From contig VXAU01000760.1 of NCBI GenBank assembly GCA_013399695.1, positions 186,001 through 250,000 of the forward strand: DNA of 64,000 nucleotides, written 5' to 3'. The position numbers and the translations under genes are program-made. Positions 62,290 to 64,000 of this stretch are shown in pieces (the first letter of the stretch is position 1; each line of letters begins with the position of its first letter). This DNA is from Formicarius rufipectus (lineage: Eukaryota; Chordata; Aves; Passeriformes; Formicariidae). Under the pieces are notes generated by a model, which saw nothing but the letters and a program-made list of their open reading frames with translations, had not been told where the DNA came from and did not search any database.

Positions 62290-62823
62290 CCAACCCTTGC
62301 TGGGCAGGGCTGAACACAACAGATGCCTTACACTCCTGATTTCAGTGGCATAGCATCCCATGGTTGGCTGGAGTTTTGGAAACTCCAAACTCCTCCCAAT
62401 GCAAAGAACTCAAATACTTTTCAAATACTGTTTCAATATCATATATACAATACATACTGCATATACTTCAAAAGTAAGTTTGCCTATACAGATATCAATC
62501 AAATATTTGTACATACTAAGGGTCAAATATGTGCAAAATGTCATAAAGCATTATCATACTTATCTATAAATGTGCAATAGCCTAAAAAAGTCTTACTAGA
62601 CAACTTTCTTGCAAGTCAAAATATGCAATAACTCAGAACAAATTAATATCTATCATCTGTTTATATGTATTTAAGTTTTAACATCTTATTGACCTGTAGT
62701 TATTTGAACTGCATAACAAAATCCTTTTATGTATGAGGATAAATATGTATCCAAGTAATTGTTTCCAGTCTTGAAGACTGACCTCTACTAGCCTATAAAA
62801 TAACTTATGTTTTGTCCTCACAC

Positions 62824-62924
62824 AATCATAGAATCATTTAGGTTGGAAAAGACCTCCAAGATCAAGCCCAACCTTGATCCAGTCACCACCTTGTCAGTTA
62901 TACAAGGTCAACTAGACCATGTCT
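62824..62924 (-). mobile_element. CR1 LINE 3'-end fragment
   Basis: The + strand begins at the CR1 terminal repeat (AATCATAGAATCATTTAGG), then TTGGAAAAGACCTCCAAGAT and an eroded continuation to 'agaccatg'. It is a very short 3' piece. 'ATAGAATCAT' and 'GGTTGGAAAAGACC' are diagnostic. Confidence 0.92.
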
Positions 62925-63806
62925 TCTTGTGTTTGTGTACAATTTTTGAGTTTAGAAAAATAAAATAGCTGTATTATTTAAAAAAAAAATTAAGCTAATT
63001 GCAGTAGGCATATTAGCTTAAGGGATTTTCCCCATAGTTCTTGATATCTACTGGTCCATGATTTAATTTTTACTGCTAACAGCCTACAGAAGAAATACAT
63101 TTTATAGTAGCCAGGTGTTCATAAATCTTTCATACTCCAAATTCATATGAACATGACTTTCATATAAAGTTCCATTTCCTCTTTACCTAAGGAGGGCCAA
63201 GAAGTCCTATTTAAATAATACTTCCTGCAGTCCTGAAAGGTTATTCCCTTTAGCATAACATGTGATTAAATCTGGTCATTTTCACTCTTTAATATTAAAA
63301 CTTCCTGAAGGTCTAAAATATTAAAACTCGCCAAGTTTGTCACCAGCAAGGCTAGGCTCACCCTCGGCCTGCGTGGCTGCAGGGCCTGTTTTCATAATAG
63401 AAAAAGGAGTTTTGAAATCTAATTATCCTTCCCTCCTTAGAGAGCATTTCCTGTCTGCCTTTGCTCTGTCCTTATCCTTCAATACAATCAAAGCTTATCC
63501 TTTTTCTGCGTCCTTAGTTGATAAAATAAAAGGGGAAAGAAAGCAAATTGTATCACACATTAGCCCCAACCAGAGTAGCCATTAACTCCTGGCACTCTCT
63601 CAATGCAAAATGTACATCTTCTGTGCAATGACCTGAAAAGGAATGCAAGGATTGGACCATGGATTTTGTTTCTACTAATTTAAAGAGCTGCTAGCACTAT
63701 CTAGAATTTAGGATGGGCTTTTCAGAAGTCCTGCATCTAGACCTAACTACTTCTACTGAAATTGGAGTGATTCAAAGAAACAAAATGAATTATGGGTGCT
63801 CTAGGG

Positions 63807-63832
63807 AAAAAAAAAATACATATATATATATT
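63807..63832 (+). repeat. A-run plus (TA)n
   Basis: About ten A, then TACATATATATATA. A simple repeat. Confidence 0.85.
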
Positions 63833-63865
63833 ACTATTGCCCTGGTAAGTCAAAGCTTATGACAT

Positions 63866-64000
63866 ATCACAGAATGGCTGAGTTTGGAAGACACCACTGG
63901 AGGTCAGTTTGACCATCCCCCCTGCTCAAGCTTCAAACAGGCTGCCTAGCACCACATTCCGATGGTTTTGAATCCCTCCAAGGAAATAGCAGTGGCTCTC
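63866..64000 (-). mobile_element. CR1 LINE fragment, cut by window end
   Basis: The + strand starts at ATCACAGAATGGCTGAGTTT, then 'ggaagacaccactggaggtc', 'cccccctgctcaagc', and 'ggttttgaatccctccaagg'. This is the reverse complement of a CR1 3' end of a different subfamily from the 62824 copy (it has the 'ctggaggtca' variant). It continues past the window. Confidence 0.93.

Larger units (their letters stand above)
61476..64000. other. Intergenic sequence downstream of CLSTN2
   Basis: AT-rich sequence with no recognised exon. Contents: an AT-rich simple-repeat region 61608-61662, a 38-bp tandem duplication at 62214-62289, two CR1 fragments, and a poly-A plus (TA)n tract at 63807-63832. The frame at 63337-63585 has no homology I can name. 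Confidence 0.6.

Overview
The window is vertebrate nuclear DNA, most likely from a bird. It is AT-rich and intron-dominated. It carries truncated CR1 LINE fragments whose 3' ends match the avian type, and the one protein-coding gene has a tetrapod-style exon structure. I see no bacterial, viral or organellar gene, no CRISPR array and no RNA gene.

The only gene I can support is the 3' part of CLSTN2 (calsyntenin-2, alcadein-beta) on the + strand. Eleven coding exons lie between 1114 and 50558. They join in frame with AG/GT splice sites throughout and encode about the last 634 residues of a protein that is about 955 residues in human. The 5' end, with the signal peptide and two cadherin repeats, lies upstream of the window. 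If the human 17-exon layout applies, these are exons 7-17. In order they encode the LNS/laminin-G-like domain (exons 1-4 of the window), the membrane-adjacent extracellular region (5-8), the juxtamembrane stalk that yields the p3-Alc-beta peptide (9), the transmembrane helix with the first W-acidic kinesin-light-chain motif (10), and the acidic tail with the second W-acidic motif and the stop codon (11).

Layout: 1-1113 intron; 1114-2139 two LNS exons with a CR1 fragment between them; 2140-25788 a 23.6 kb intron; 25789-25951 third LNS exon; 25952-39305 a 13.4 kb intron; 39306-50558 the remaining eight exons, more tightly spaced; 50559 to about 61470 a stretch with no other gene that I read as a very long 3' UTR ending at a strong poly(A) site near 61443; and from there to 64000 intergenic sequence with CR1 fragments.

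The most useful secondary observations are a two-copy, roughly 95%-identical unclassified repeat (34376-34617 and 43538-43766), ancient SINE-like remnants (44482-44556 and 26867-26946), sequence differences from human in the p3-Alc-beta peptide and in the cytoplasmic tail, and a likely distal poly(A) site with three UGUA elements. I did not find a new biological system here. Comparisons with human proteins are from memory and were not computed.
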